Assembly: GCF_964656455.1 (NCBI RefSeq)
Contig: NC_135726.1
Location: forward strand, 23,261,168 to 23,325,167
Source of the DNA: Halichoerus grypus
Taxonomy: Eukaryota > Chordata > Mammalia > Carnivora > Phocidae
Direction: 5' to 3'
DNA: 64,000 nucleotides
Below are positions 22,831 to 34,254 of this stretch, in pieces. The notes under the pieces were generated by a model. The model had not been told where the DNA came from and did no database searches. It worked only from the letters and a program-made list of their open reading frames with translations. The first letter of the stretch is position 1. Each line of letters opens with the position of its first letter. The position numbers and the translations under genes were made by a program.

Positions 22831-23790
22831 GAGGATTTACCTATTTCTGTTAATCTGGCTATAAGTTTATAAATTAGCCAATCTGCTATAGCTGTGTATC
22901 ACAGATGCCTCAAAGTCCTCTGACTTCCTTGTTTTTGTCCCTATTCTTGGACTTCCCTAAGTACTCCTTCTCAGAGAGGTTATGTGCTTTGCCACTCTAT
23001 CACAGCTATATCTCCTGTTATAGGAGCCCAGTTGGTGTGGTAGTAAAGTGTGGAGATCAGTAGCATTCTATAATCCTTCAATTAAATCTTACTTCTTTAA
23101 TGTGGCTGTGCCTTGATGTATGACCTTCACAAATGTATCTGTGGTGTTACAGGTTTTTGTTTGTTCATTTCCCATGCTCCCTGCTCTCTTCCTTGGCTAT
23201 AGTGTTTTCAACATATTTTCTTGAAACCCTGATACTAATTGACTAGTTTGTCCTGTCGGATGAGACAGGAAAGCCACGGGGTCTGGATAGGGAGGATGCC
23301 CCTTCTCCCAGCAGAGATACAGTTCTGCCAAAGTCTTGCAGCTGAAGAGTAAGCCTTTGTGGTGAAGAAGGCTCTGAGTATTATCTTACAAAGATCACAC
23401 TTCCCACTACGGTACATGAGCAACAAGGGAATCCTTCTTGGTTTTTCACTATGAGAATCTAGAAATAAAATCCACAGAAGTGTGGAGGTCTTTCTAAAAC
23501 TGTGCCCCCCATGAGATTATCACTACCACCCTAGTCCACATTCAGCTCCCAGCAACTGGTCAAAATGACCATTTAAACAATCCTATGCCTTGGATGGCTC
23601 CACCAATTCTGCTCCAGTTAGGCAGATGTACATTACTTTATCTCTCTGGATAGTCTATCCCTCTGTATTTCAGGGTAGTGGTTTCCTCTGTGGCTGCATT
23701 TGTCCTATGGGCCCAGTACAAATCACGAGATTTCAGTTTGCCCAGGATTTCTTGTTAAAAGAATGGAAGTGAAGACCGAGTTCTTTACAA
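22831..23790 (-). mobile_element. Probable continuation of the ancient L1 toward its 5' end
   Basis: Text such as GAGACAGGAAAGCCACGGGGTCTGG and GATGCCCCTTCTCCCAGCAGAGATACAG is compatible with 5'UTR-proximal sequence of an old antisense L1 and adjoins the clearer piece. It is too diverged for certainty; it could be unrelated unique DNA. Confidence 0.35.
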
Positions 23791-24660
23791 GTTGGAAATA
23801 AAACAAGTTTCCTTTTTTCTTAAGATAGTTATTCTTGTATAAAGTCTGACACTGACAGTTTTTTTTTTCTTTCTCACAACTTCATAAATATACCCTTATA
23901 AAAACATTGATCTAAAAAACTGATTGCTTGTTTCTTTCCCAAATCAATAACTACACTGTAAAAAAGAAGACAAGGGAACAAGGAAATGCTTCTTCACCAT
24001 TTATGAAGAATGCATCTCCTCTTGCATCATCTATCCTTGCAACTCCATATAGAGACATATAATGAATTGAATGGCTGAAATACCATTTTCTGAGGCTTAA
24101 GAAAAACAAGAAAAAGATGTGTGCTGGAGCAAAATTTTTGAAAGTGAAACTTTTCTTTTGCTCTTCCCTTTTTGTTTTCTTTCTTTTTAATAGACTCTAT
24201 AGCCACTTCCTGCTCTTATTTAACTCCCTCCTTTGGGGGAAATATACTTTGAACCACATGGACAGAGCTTATAATTGCCCATATATCTTTCAGTGAAGAG
24301 TAGGAATGCTTTGATTGTGGCCCTTTGCTTTGTATTCATTCAGACATGCTAACTCAACAGCTCTTGCAACTTTTGTACGAGGAAACACAACAAAATTTGT
24401 GCCTTATTTCATATTTTTATGGTCTTTTCAGTTTTTGGTCAGTGGTGCATCAGATAGTCATAAATCAAGAAAGGTTACATATTAACCTGCTCAATTAAAT
24501 ACCAAATAAATAAACAAATAAATAAAACAATGTAAATGCAGGTGTGTATGAATGCATCTGTGTGTTTTAAATATGTGTTTTAGATAACAACTGGTAAGAA
24601 GCACTGAAAGTTTTCTAAATGTGTTACATATATGGTAGAGTAGTTATATTGACTTTTTAA
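23791..24660. other. No recognised feature
   Basis: AT-rich; only a short AAATAAATAAACAAATAAATAAA tract at 24504-24526 stands out. Confidence 0.5.
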
Positions 24661-24887
24661 TTTTTTTTAATTTTTAAAAAATTTTTATTTATTTTTTTAA
24701 GATTTATTTATTTATTTATTTGACAGAGAGAGACAGCCAAGGAGAGAACACAAGCAGGGTAAGTGGGAGAGAGAGAAGCAGGCCTCCCGCTGAGCAGGGA
24801 GCCCGATGCGGGGCTCGATCCCAGGACCCTGGCATCATGACCTGAGCCGAAGGCAGACGCTTAACGACTGAGCCACCCAGGTGCCCC
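24659..24887 (-). mobile_element. Can-SINE with extended T-rich tail
   Basis: Antisense SINE, head at right (CTGAGCCACCCAGGTGCCCC). The TSD is a perfect 14 bp, TATATTGACTTTTT, at 24645-24658 and 24888-24901. Between the left TSD and the usual AAGATTTATTTATTTATT is an extra 35-40 nt of T/A-rich tail, so the tail is unusually long and interrupted. Confidence 0.94.
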
Positions 24888-24901
24888 TATATTGACTTTT
24901 T

Positions 24902-26050
24902 TAGAAAAAAAGTATAGAATTAATGAAGGACATGACCACAAGATTAGGAGATGATTTAACTTTTGTCTCTCTCTTATTTCCCATATGTGATAATACTGCA
25001 GTAATATTTTAAAATTTTGGTCCTAACTGTTTCATCTACATACACCAATACAGAGGGAAATACTCAATAAAAATGAGTTCAGTGAACTGCAGTCTTGATA
25101 ACACATGCAATTTTGAGGCCTCTCACTTAAAATTGGCCATTTGGCTTCCAAGTCTTTTCCTGCTATTCTGTTGAATTCACGTAATATCTGACTCCCTCCT
25201 TTACTTCTCTTAGGGCTTGTCTAATAAAAAAAAAAAAAAAAAATGAAGAACCTTGTCCAAGACCACAATACAGGAAAATTATAAAAATCCTAGACATTCA
25301 GGTTAATGTAAGTAAATGATGGACATCTTAGTTGGTTTAGACAATGATTCAGGTAAATGACAGAACATCTAGTTGGCTTACAGAATCCCCAAACTCATCC
25401 TCTTTCCACATTAAGGTATCATGTCCTTGCTTTTGAGCTTATGTTTAGATTATTCAGTGTTTGCTGCTGTTGCTATGGCATAGTATTAAAAACTATGGCC
25501 CTACCTTAAATTTCTACTTCTATTTTTCAATTCAATTCATAAATTAAAATTTTAAAAAAATCATTAAATTTGAAATTTGGAGCTTCCAGATGAAATTGAA
25601 TTTATTTGGAAATCTACATAAAAACAAGGAATTTCCTTATAATTTGCACAACAAATTATAAATCAAGGAGTGATTTATTTAGAAATACAAATCCTATTAA
25701 TATTATTTCTGGAAGCTAGTAAGTTCATTCAATTAGTTTGGGATACATTCTAAAAATGTAAGTTGTAATCTTTTTTTCTTTTTTTTAAGTTAAGCTAGTT
25801 GAACTCTTAATTATTAGCAAGATTAACTATGCAAAGAGATTAGACAATGATCAGGTTCTTACCAATCCATATAATTTTCTCAAAATATCAATAAGCTATT
25901 TAAGAAAATATCCCAAACTCTTTTATCTACCTCCAAAAGAAAAAAAAAAGACTAAACATTTAGGTCAATTTAATTCTGGATTTGGAAAAGGAATAATTGT
26001 CATGTCATATTGAAAAAACAAAATGTGGAATCTAGTATTAGGCATAATAT
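24902..26050. other. No recognised feature
   Basis: AT-rich, no identifiable element. An A-run of 18 sits at 25226-25243. Confidence 0.5.
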
Positions 26051-26054
26051 ATTT

Positions 26055-26235
26055 TGAGTCTCAGCTTTTCCATTTAAATTGGAGGGAAATTTTTAAACTG
26101 TTTGAAATTCAGGATTCTAAGTCTAAAAATGGAAATATAATAACATCTCAAAAGGCAGTTGCAGGAATGAAATGTGGTAATGTATGCCAAACACCTTATT
26201 TGGTGCCTTGCCCAGGGTGGACATCTCATATCTTT
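26055..26235 (+). repeat. MIR fragment
   Basis: AGTCTCAGCTTTTCCATTTAAA, AAATATAATAACATCTCAAAAGG, GTTGCAGGAATGAAATG and GCCAAACACCTTATTTGGTGCCTTGCC follow MIR order. The 72-residue frame at 26023-26241 is this fragment read through. Confidence 0.6.
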
Positions 26236-26244
26236 ATATAATCA

Positions 26245-27290
26245 GTTAATTATTCATTCATTCAATAAATACTTGTCAAGTCTATAATGAACAAGCACTG
26301 CTCTAGGCACTGGGAGTAAGTAGTAAAGAAATCAGCTAAAATCCTGCTCTCAAAGAACTTCCATTCTAGAGGGGAGGCAAATGATAAATAACATAAATAC
26401 ATGAAATATAGAGTGTGTTAGGTAGTGATAAGGACTAAGAAGAAAATACAAAGTAGGGAGGGGAAACATTAAATTTGAAAGTAGAGCCAAGTAAAATACA
26501 AGAAGGCAACTGAATTTGAGTTTCCAATAAACAATACGCTTTTTTAAAGTATCAGCATATCTTGTGCAATATTTATGCAATGTTAGGGCACACTTATGCT
26601 AAAACATTATGCTTGTTCACCTGAAAAAAAAATTTAATTGTACATCTTGTTTTTATTTACTAAATGTGGAAACCCTACTATGAACAGAAAGTTCAAATGA
26701 GATTGCAAGAGAAGGTGCCTTTTGAGTGAAATCACTGAAAGAAATGAAGAAGCCAGGCAAGCACATCAGAGAACATTCTGAAAAGAGGAAAAAGAAAATG
26801 CCAAGCCCAAAGTATGCTGGGTTGGAACATGGTGGCCAACATGGTTGGAGCTAGGAGAATAACACCAGGAGAAGAAAAGGTCACAGATAACAGGGTATCT
26901 GAAGCAATAAGGCTTTGTAGGTCAAAGAAAGGATTTTCTCTTTTATCCTGAGAGAGATGAAAAGCCATTGAAGGATTCTGAGCAGAGAACTGGCACAGTA
27001 TTTCTTCTGGTTTAATGAGATTACTCTGGCTGCTATTTCAGAGTGGTAATTCAGGCAGACAAAGACAGAAATGGAGAAGTCAGGTAGGAAGCTCTTACAA
27101 TAATTTAGGCAAGAGATGGTGGTGGCTTGAACCAGACTGATGGCAGTTGGGGTAATGACCAGTGGTCAAAATCTGGATATATTTTGAAGACAGATGAGAC
27201 AACATTTGTAATGGACTGAGAATGGAAATTGAGAGAAAGACAGCAGTACAGAAGGACTCCAAAATTTTTGGCCAGAGCAACTAGTATTTA
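26245..27290. repeat. Long ancient mammalian repeat, family unresolved
   Basis: Opens with ATTCATTCATTCAATAAATACTTGTCAAG and CACTGCTCTAGGCACTGGG (L2-antisense-like). It then runs about 1 kb: GGCTTTGTAGGTCAAAGAAAGG, TTATCCTGAGAGAGATGAAAAGCCATTG, AGATTACTCTGGCTGC, CAAGAGATGGTGGTGGCTTGAACCAG, CTCCAAAATTTTTGGCC. I recognise this text order as a common mammal-wide repeat but cannot assign the family. It is the most complete copy here. Minus-strand frames in it are not genes. Confidence 0.6.
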
Positions 27291-27636
27291 TTTCATCTAT
27301 CTTTTTTCATATGTGGTGGAGGCCCAATGATATACATTATTTGGTAGAGAAAAACTGCATAATGGCTTTATGTTTTTGTCTATTTTTTTTAGGAAGGGAA
27401 TATTTTTCTTCATAAAGAAATCAACCAAAAAAGAGATGTGGCTTGGGAAGAATGAAATAATGGGAAAAGCATTTTCAAGTCTTTGCCACAAAATCCCTTG
27501 TAGAAAGAGACCACTTGTCAACACATGTAAATATACAAATTAGCATTATAGTCAATAATAAGGAAACAAATATAGTTACAACTAGGTGTTGTTACTGAAC
27601 TTCCTTCCCCTTTCATTCCAACCACAGTTTGACTTT

Positions 27637-27804
27637 TGTTTGTTTGTTTTTGAGAGAGAGAGCGAGTCGGGGAAGGGCAAAGGGAAAGGGGCAAAGGTTG
27701 GGGCTCAACATGGGGCTCGATTTCATAACCCTGAGATCATGATCCTGATCTGAGCCAAAATCAAGAGTTGGGCACTTAACCTACTGAGCCACCCAGTCGC
27801 CCCC
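27637..27804 (-). mobile_element. Can-SINE, older and diverged
   Basis: Antisense: GTTTGTTTGTTTTTGAGAGAGAGAG, GGGGCTCGATTTCATAACCCTGAGATCATGATC, ACTTAACCTACTGAGCCACCCAGTCGCCCC. Flanks TTTGACTTTTG and TATTGACTTTTTTG suggest a decayed TSD. The CTGATCTGAGCCAAAATCAAGAGT body differs from the young copies and marks an older subfamily. Confidence 0.88.
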
Positions 27805-27865
27805 TATTGACTTTTTTGAAGAAAACTCTTTGGTAAAAACATGCATCATTAAAACCATGCTTTCC

Positions 27866-28819
27866 CTTGCAGGGAACAAAAGCTCCTGAGAGCAAACCCG
27901 AGCAGATTACTTAGGCGGGGCCACGGCAAAGGCAGGGCAAGTCCACCTCCTGGCAAAGACATTTGAGAATCACGGCAACAGGCCCCTCCCCAGAAGATCA
28001 GCAAGAACAGCCAGCCAAAACCAAGTTTACTGATCAATGAGAACAGCAGAACTCCAGGACTAGGGGAATACAGCACAAAGAATTAATGGCTTTTTCCCCC
28101 TGATTCTTTAGTCTTTCAAAGTTAATTTTTTGAATTTTCTTTTTTTCTTTTCTTTTTTTTTGATTTTTTCTTTTTCCCTTTTTCATCCAACATCTTATCA
28201 ATCCCTTTTTTAAAAATCTTTTTTATTTTTCATTTTTAGAGTCATATTCTATCCCTTCATAGTAGTTAACCTTATTTTTGGTATATATATAAGTTGTTCT
28301 CTCTTTAAAATTTTGGGATACAGTTTCTTCTAACAGAACAAAATATACCCTAAATCTCTAGTGTATGTCTTTGTTCTAGTCTCCTGCCTGATCACATTCT
28401 CTCCCTTTTATTTTTTTTAATTTCTCTTCTGTCTTTTTTCATCCAACATCTTATCAATTCCTTTTATAAAATCTTTTATAATTTTCATCTTTACAGTCAT
28501 ATTCCATCACTTCATCATATTTAGCCTTTTTTGTACATATATAAGCTTTTCTTTCTTTAAAATTTTGGGAGGCAGTTTCTTCTAACAGACCAAAATATGC
28601 CCAAAATCTAGTGTGTGGCACTGATCTATTCACCAGCTTGATCAAATTTGATCATTCACTCTTTTTTTTTAAATCTTTTTCTTTTTCTTTTTTCTTTCTT
28701 TCCCTTTCTTTTCCCCCAGTTTCAGGTCTTTTCTGATTTGTTTAGTGTATATTTTTCTGTGGTCATTGCTACCCTGTTAGCATTTTGTTCTCTCATTCAT
28801 CTATTCTCCTCTGGACAAA
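27866..28819 (+). promoter_or_regulatory. L1 5'UTR with two tandem 256-bp repeat units
   Basis: By family analogy this region would hold the internal Pol II promoter of the L1. The first 200 bp are comparatively GC-rich (AGGCGGGGCCACGGCAAAGG). Two diverged repeat units follow: both begin CATCCAACATCTTATCAAT, at 28184 and 28440, exactly 256 nt apart, and share GTCATATTC and AAAATTTTGGGA with CAGTTTCTTCTAACAGA. T-rich DNA and TGGACAAA then lead to the ORF1 start. Promoter activity is inferred, not visible. Confidence 0.7.
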
Positions 28820-29710
28820 ATGACAAGATGGAAAAAATCACCTCAACAAAAAGAACAAGAGGCAGTACCGACTGCCAGGGACCTAATCAATACAGACATT
28901 ACTAAGATGTCAGAACTAGAGTTCAGAATGGCTATTATAAAGATACTAGCTGGGCTTGAAAAAAGCATGGAAGATATGAGAGAAACCCTTTCTGGAGAAA
29001 TAAAAGAACTAAAATCTAAATAAGTCGAAATCAAAAAGTATATTAAATGAGGTGCAATAAAAAATGGAAGCTCTGACTGCAAGGATAAATGAGGCAGAAG
29101 AGAGAATTAGTGATATAGAAGACCAAATGATGGAAAATAAAGAAGCTGAGAAAAAGAGAGATAACTACTGGATCAAGAGGGCAGAATTCGAGAGATAAGT
29201 GATACCATAAGACAAAACAATATTAGAATAATTGGGATCCCAGAAGAAGAAAGAGAGAGAAGGCCAGAAGGTATATTGGGGCAAATTATAGCAGAGAACT
29301 TCCCTAATTTGGAGAAGGAAACAGGCATCAAAATCCAGGAGGCACAGAGAACCCCCCTCAAAATCAATAAAAATAGGTCAACACCCCGACATCTAATAGT
29401 AAAACTTACGAGTCTCAGAGACAAAGAGAAAGTCCTGAAAGCAGCTCGGGAGAACAGATATGTAACCTACAATGGTAGAAACATTAGATTGGCAACAGAC
29501 CTATCCACAGAGACCTGGCAGGCCAGAAAGGACTGGCATGCTATATTCAGAACACTAAATGAGAAAAATATGCAGCCAAGAATACTATATCCAGCTGGGT
29601 TGTCACTGAAAATAGGAGGAGAGATACAAAGCTTTCAGGACAAACAAAAACTAAAGGAATTTACCAACACTAAAGCAGCCCTACAAGAAATATTGAAAGG
29701 GGTCCTCTAA
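28820..29710 (+). pseudogene. L1 ORF1 (ORF1p RNA-binding protein), broken
   Basis: ORF1p is the trimeric nucleic-acid chaperone of the L1 particle. The reading frame opens at ATG 28820 (MTRWKKSPQQK) after the 5'UTR. The N-terminal part is polar and coiled-coil-like (FRMAIIKILAGLEKSMEDMR) and stops at TAA 29021-29023. A TGA lies at 29048-29050, with further frameshifts between 29050 and 29275. The C-terminal 144 residues (29279-29710) are intact in the starting frame and hold the RRM-like and C-terminal domains: HLIVKLTSLRDKEKVLKAAR, the RPKD-like ARKDWHAIF stretch, and QPRILYPAGLSLKIGGEIQ. It ends LKGVL, followed by an 81-nt spacer to the ORF2 ATG. Confidence 0.9.
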
Positions 29711-29791
29711 GCAAAGAGAGAGCCTAAAAGCAACATAGACCAGAAAGGAACACAGACAATATACAGTAACAGTCACCTTACAGGCAATACA

Positions 29792-32700
29792 ATGGCACTA
29801 AATTCTATCTTCCAATAGTTACCCTGAAAGTAAATGGGCTAAATGCCCCAATCAAAAGACACAGGGTAGCAGATTGGATAAAAAAACAAGACCTATCAAT
29901 ATGCTGTCTGCAAGAGACTCATTTGAGACCCAAAGACACCTCCAGATTGAAGGTGAGAGTGTGGAAAACCATTTACCATGCTAATGGACACCAAAAGAAA
30001 GCTGGGGTGGCAATCCTTATATCAGAAAAATTAGATTTTAAACCAAAGACTGTAATAAGAGATGAGGAAGGACATAAATCATACTTAAAGCGTCTATCCA
30101 ACAAGAAGATCTAACAATTGTAAATATCTATGCCCCTAACATGGGAGCAGCCAATTATATAAGCCAATTAATAACAAAAGCAAAGAAACATATTGACAAC
30201 AATACAATAATAGTAGGGGACTTTAACACCCCCCTCACTGAAATGGACAGATCGTCTAAGCAAAAGATCAACAAGGAAATAAAGACTTTAAATGACACAC
30301 TGGACCAAATGGACTTCACAGATATATTTAGAACATTCCATCCCAAAGCAACAGAATACACATTCTTCTCTAGTGCCCATGGAACATTCTCCAGAATAGA
30401 TCACATCCTAGGTCACAAATCAGGTCTCAACTGGCACCAAAAGACTGCGATCATTCCCTGCATATTTTCAGACCACAATGCTTTGAAACTAGAACTCAAT
30501 CACAAGAGGAAAGTCAGAAAGAACTCAAATACATGGAGGCTAAAGAGCATCCTACTGAGAATGAATGGGTCAACCAGGAAATTAAAGAAGAATTTAAAAA
30601 ATTCATGGAAACAGATGAAAATGAAACACAACTGTTCAAAATCATTGGGATGCAGCAAAGGCATATATATAAGAGGAAAGTATACAGCAATACAAGGCTT
30701 TCTCAAGAAACAAGAAAGGTCTCAAATACACAACCTAACCCTACACCTAAAGGAGCTGGAGCAAGAACAGCAAATAAAGCCTAAACCCAGCAGAAGAAGA
30801 GAAATAATAAAGATCAGAGCGGAAATCAATGAACTAGAAACCAAAAGAACAGTAGAACAGATCCATGAAACTAGGAGCTGGTTTTTTGAAAGAATTAATA
30901 AGATTGATAAACACCTGGCCAGACTTATCAAAAAGAAAAGAACCCAAATAAATAAAATCATGAATGAAAGAGGAGAGATCACAACCAACACCAAAGAAAT
31001 ACAAACAATTATAAGAACATATTACGAGCAACTATATGCCAGCACATTAGATAATCTGGAAGAAATGGGTGAATTCCTAGAGACATATAAACTACCAAAA
31101 CTGAACCAGGAAGAAATAGAAAACCTGAATAGACCTACAACCACTAAGGAAATTGAAGCAGTCATCAAAAATCTCCCAACAAACAAGAGCCCAGGGCCAG
31201 ATGGCTTCCCAGGGGAATTCTACCAAACATTTCAAGAAGAATTAATATCTATTCTTCTGAAACTGTTCCAAAAAATAAAAATGGAAGGAAGACTTCCAAG
31301 CTTGTTTTATGAGGCCACCATTACCTTGATCCCCAAACCAGACAAAGACCCCATCAAAAAGGAGAATTACAGACCAATATCCTTGATGAACATGGATGCA
31401 AAAATTCTCACCAAAATAGTAGCCAATAGGATTCAACAGTACATTAAAAGTATTATTCACCACGACCAAGTGGGATTTATTCCTGGGCTGCAAGGTTGGT
31501 TCAACATCTGCAAATCAATCAGTGTGATACAATACATTAATAAAAGAAAGAACAAGAACCATATGATCCTCTCAATAGATGCAGAAAAAGCATTTGACAA
31601 AGTACAGCATCCTTTCTTGATTAAAGGTATAGGGATGGAGGGTACATACCTCAATATCATAAAAGTCATCTAGGAAAAACCCACAGCGAATATCATTCTC
31701 AATGGGGAAAAACTGAGAGCTTTTTCCCTAAGGTCAGGAACATGGCAGGGATGTCCACTATCACCACTGCTCTTCAACATAGTACTAGAAGTCCTAGCCT
31801 CAGCAATCATACAACAAAAAGAAATCAAAGGTATCCGAATCGGCCAAGAAGAAGTCAAACTCTCACTCTTTGCAGATGATATGATACTTTATGTGGAAAA
31901 CCCAAAAGACTCCACCCCAAAACTGCTAGAACTCATACAGGAATTCAGTAAAGTGGCAGGATATAAAATCAATGCACAGAAATCAGTGGCATTCCTATAC
32001 ACCAACAACAAGACAGAAGAAAGCGAAATTAAGGAGTTGATCCCATTTACAATTGCACCCAAAACCATAAGATACCTAGGAATAAATCTAACCAAAGAGG
32101 CAAAGAATCTGTACTCAGAAAACTGTAAAATACTTATGAAAGAAATTGAGGAAGACACAAAGAAAGGGAAAAAGGTTCCATGCTCATGGATTGGAAGAAC
32201 AAATATTGTGAAGATGTCAGTGCTACTTAGAGCAATCTACACATTCAATGCAATCCCCATCAAAATACCATCCACTTTTTTCAAAGAAATGGAACAAATA
32301 ATCCTAAAATTTGTATGGAACCAGAAAAGAAGCCGAATAGCCAGAGGAATGTTGAAAAAGAAAAGCAAAGCTGGTGGCATCACAATTCTGGATTTCAAGC
32401 TCTATTACAGAGCTGTCATCATCAAGACAGTATGGTACTGGCACAAAAACAGACACATAGATCAATGGAACAGAATAGAGAGCCCAGAAATGGACCCTCA
32501 ACTCTATGGTCAACTAATCTTCGACAAAGCTGGAAAGAATGGCCAATAGAAAAAAAAACATTCTCTTCAACAAATGGTGTTAGGAAAAATGGACAGCCAC
32601 ATGCAGAAGAATGAAACTGGACCATTTCCTTACACCACACACAAAAACAGACTCAAAATGGATGAAAGACCTAAATGTGAGACAGGAGTCCATCAAAATC

Positions 32701-33342
32701 CTAAAGGAGAACACAGGCAGCAACCTCTTCGACCTCAGCCGCAGCAACTTCTTCCTAGAAACATCGCCAAAGGCAAGGGAAGCAAGGGCAAAAATGAACT
32801 ATTGGGAGTTCATCAAGACAAAAAGCTTCTGCACAGCAAAGGAAACAGTCAACAAAACCAAATGACAACTGACAGAATGGGAGAAGATATTTGCAAATGA
32901 CATATCAGATAAAGGGCTAGTCTCCAAAATCTATAAAAAACGTATCAAACTCAACACCCAAAGAACAAATGATCCAATCAAGAAATGGGCAGAAGACATG
33001 AACAGACATTTTTCCAAAGAAGACATCCAGATGGGCAACAGACACATGAAGAAGTGCTCAACATCGCTTGGCATCAGGGAAATCCAAATCAAAACCTCAA
33101 TGAGATACCACCTCACACCAGTCAGAATGGCTAAAATAAACAAGTCAGGAAATGACAGATGTTGGCAGGGATGTGAAGAAAGGGGAACCCTCCTACACTG
33201 TTGGTGGGAATGTAAGCTGGTGCAGCCACTCTGGAAAACAGTATGGAGGTTCCTCAAAAAATTGAAAATAGAGCTGCCCTATGACCCAGGAATTGCACTA
33301 CTGGGTATTTACCCCCTTTGGGGTAAATACATACAAATGTAG
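29792..33342 (+). pseudogene. L1 ORF2 (endonuclease / reverse transcriptase), broken
   Basis: ORF2p nicks target DNA (APE-type endonuclease) and reverse transcribes. ATG at 29792; a one-base loss within 20 nt shifts the frame, and a second shift lies near 30085. The endonuclease core is readable: QETHLRPKD (from about 29910), [10 protein letters not shown] (GDFN from 30216), SDHN (30468-30479). The RT region is one frame from 30141 to 32549 apart from TAG at 31671-31673. It holds [39 protein letters not shown] (from 31578), and the catalytic FADD (31869-31880). TAG at 32547-32549 and an A-run shift end it. The C-terminal frame resumes at 32611 with a TGA at 32863, and carries the cysteine-histidine knuckle [18 protein letters not shown]. 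It ends about 33342. Confidence 0.95.
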
Positions 33343-33450
33343 TGATCTGAAGGGGTGCACCACGATGTTTATAGCAGCAATGTCCACAATAACCAAACTA
33401 TGGAAAGAGCCAAGATGTCCATCGACAGATGAATGGATAAAGAAGAAGTG

Positions 33451-33503
33451 GTATATATATATATAATATAATGTAATTTTCAGTGAATAATAGATATATA
33501 TAC
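33451..33503 (+). repeat. (TA)n in the L1 with a foreign 25-bp insert
   Basis: The L1 normally reads through a short TA tract before CAATGGAATATTATGCAGCC. Here the tract is split by 33471-33495, whose 25 nt exactly equal 34416-34440 in the MIR tail downstream of the L1. The 50.87-kb L1 has TA/CA expansion at the same place but lacks this insert. Confidence 0.85.
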
Positions 33504-33590
33504 AATGGAATATTATGCAGCCATCAAAAGGAATGAAATCTTGCCATTTGCAACGACATGGATGGAACTGGAAAGTATTATGCTGAGCGA

Positions 33591-34080
33591 AATAAGTCAA
33601 TCAGGGAAAGACATGTATCATATGACCTCAGTGATATGAGGAATTCTTAATCTCAGGAAACAAACTGAGGGGTGCTGGAGTGGTGGGTGTTGGGAGCGAT
33701 GGGGTGGCTGGGTGATAGACATTGGGGAGGGTATGTGCTATGGTGAGTGCTGTGAATTGCGTAAGACTGTTGAATCACAGACCTGTGCCTCTGAAACAAA
33801 TAATATATTAAAAAAAAAAGAAGATAGTATGAAGGGAAAAAGGAAGGAGGGGGAAGCGGAGGGGGGAGACAAACCATGAGAGACTATGGATTCTGAGAAA
33901 CAAACTGAGGGTTCTAGAGGGGAGGTGGTGGGGGGATGGGTTAGCCTGGCGATGGGTATTAAAGAGGGCACGTATTGAATGGAGCACTGGGTGTTATACG
34001 TAAACAATGAATCATGGAACACTACATCAAAAACTAATGATGCAATGTATGGTGATTAACATAATAATAATAATAAAAAA
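33591..34080 (+). other. L1 3'UTR: two alternative tail modules in series
   Basis: Module A (about 33640-33815) contains GGGGTGCTGGAGTGGTGGG and ends GAATCACAGACCTGTGCC, CTGAAACAAATAATATATT and an A-run. Module B (about 33868-34080) contains CAAACCATGAGAGACTATGG and ends ACTAATGATGCAATGTATGG, GATTAACATAATAATAA. Module A alone ends the fragment at 40.8 kb, and module B alone ends those at 42.6 and 62.7 kb. The two share ACAAACTGAGGG and G-rich stretches, which suggests an ancient 3'UTR duplication or template switch. Confidence 0.75.
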
Positions 34081-34254
34081 AGATTAAAAAAAAACATGCT
34101 TTCCACCACCCCCACAATTTTTTTTTGTTACAACTGGTCTTTTGCCTTTCAGAAGATAAAATAAATATTTCAAAGAGTGGATTGTTTTCCTGAGAGATCT
34201 ACTGTTTCAGGGGACTAGTATTATAATGGACTGAACACTGATTTTGAAGAAATG

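Larger units (their letters stand above)
27866..34090 (+). mobile_element. L1: L1 retrotransposon, near full length (~6.2 kb), degenerate, arctoid carnivore type
   Basis: The element runs 5'UTR (27866-28819), ORF1 remnant (28820-29710), ORF2 remnant (29792-33342), then a 3'UTR with two tail modules. Flanks AAAACCATGCTTTCC (27851-27865) and AAAACATGCTTTCC (34091-34104) form a TSD differing by one base. A full-length copy would encode an RNA-binding chaperone (ORF1p) and an endonuclease/reverse transcriptase (ORF2p) that copy L1 and Can-SINE RNA into the genome by target-primed reverse transcription. This copy carries several stops and frameshifts and cannot encode active proteins. The 5' end might lack part of a longer 5'UTR; I cannot tell without a consensus. 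Confidence 0.95.

Noticed and set aside
28184..28695. Segmental duplication independent of L1
   Set aside because: Both units lie between the L1's left TSD and the ORF1 start, and the text fits carnivoran L1 5'UTR.
29276..33342. Functional cellular protein gene or intact, active L1
   Set aside because: Residue motifs are those of L1 ORF1p/ORF2p, and at least three frameshifts and several stops break both frames.
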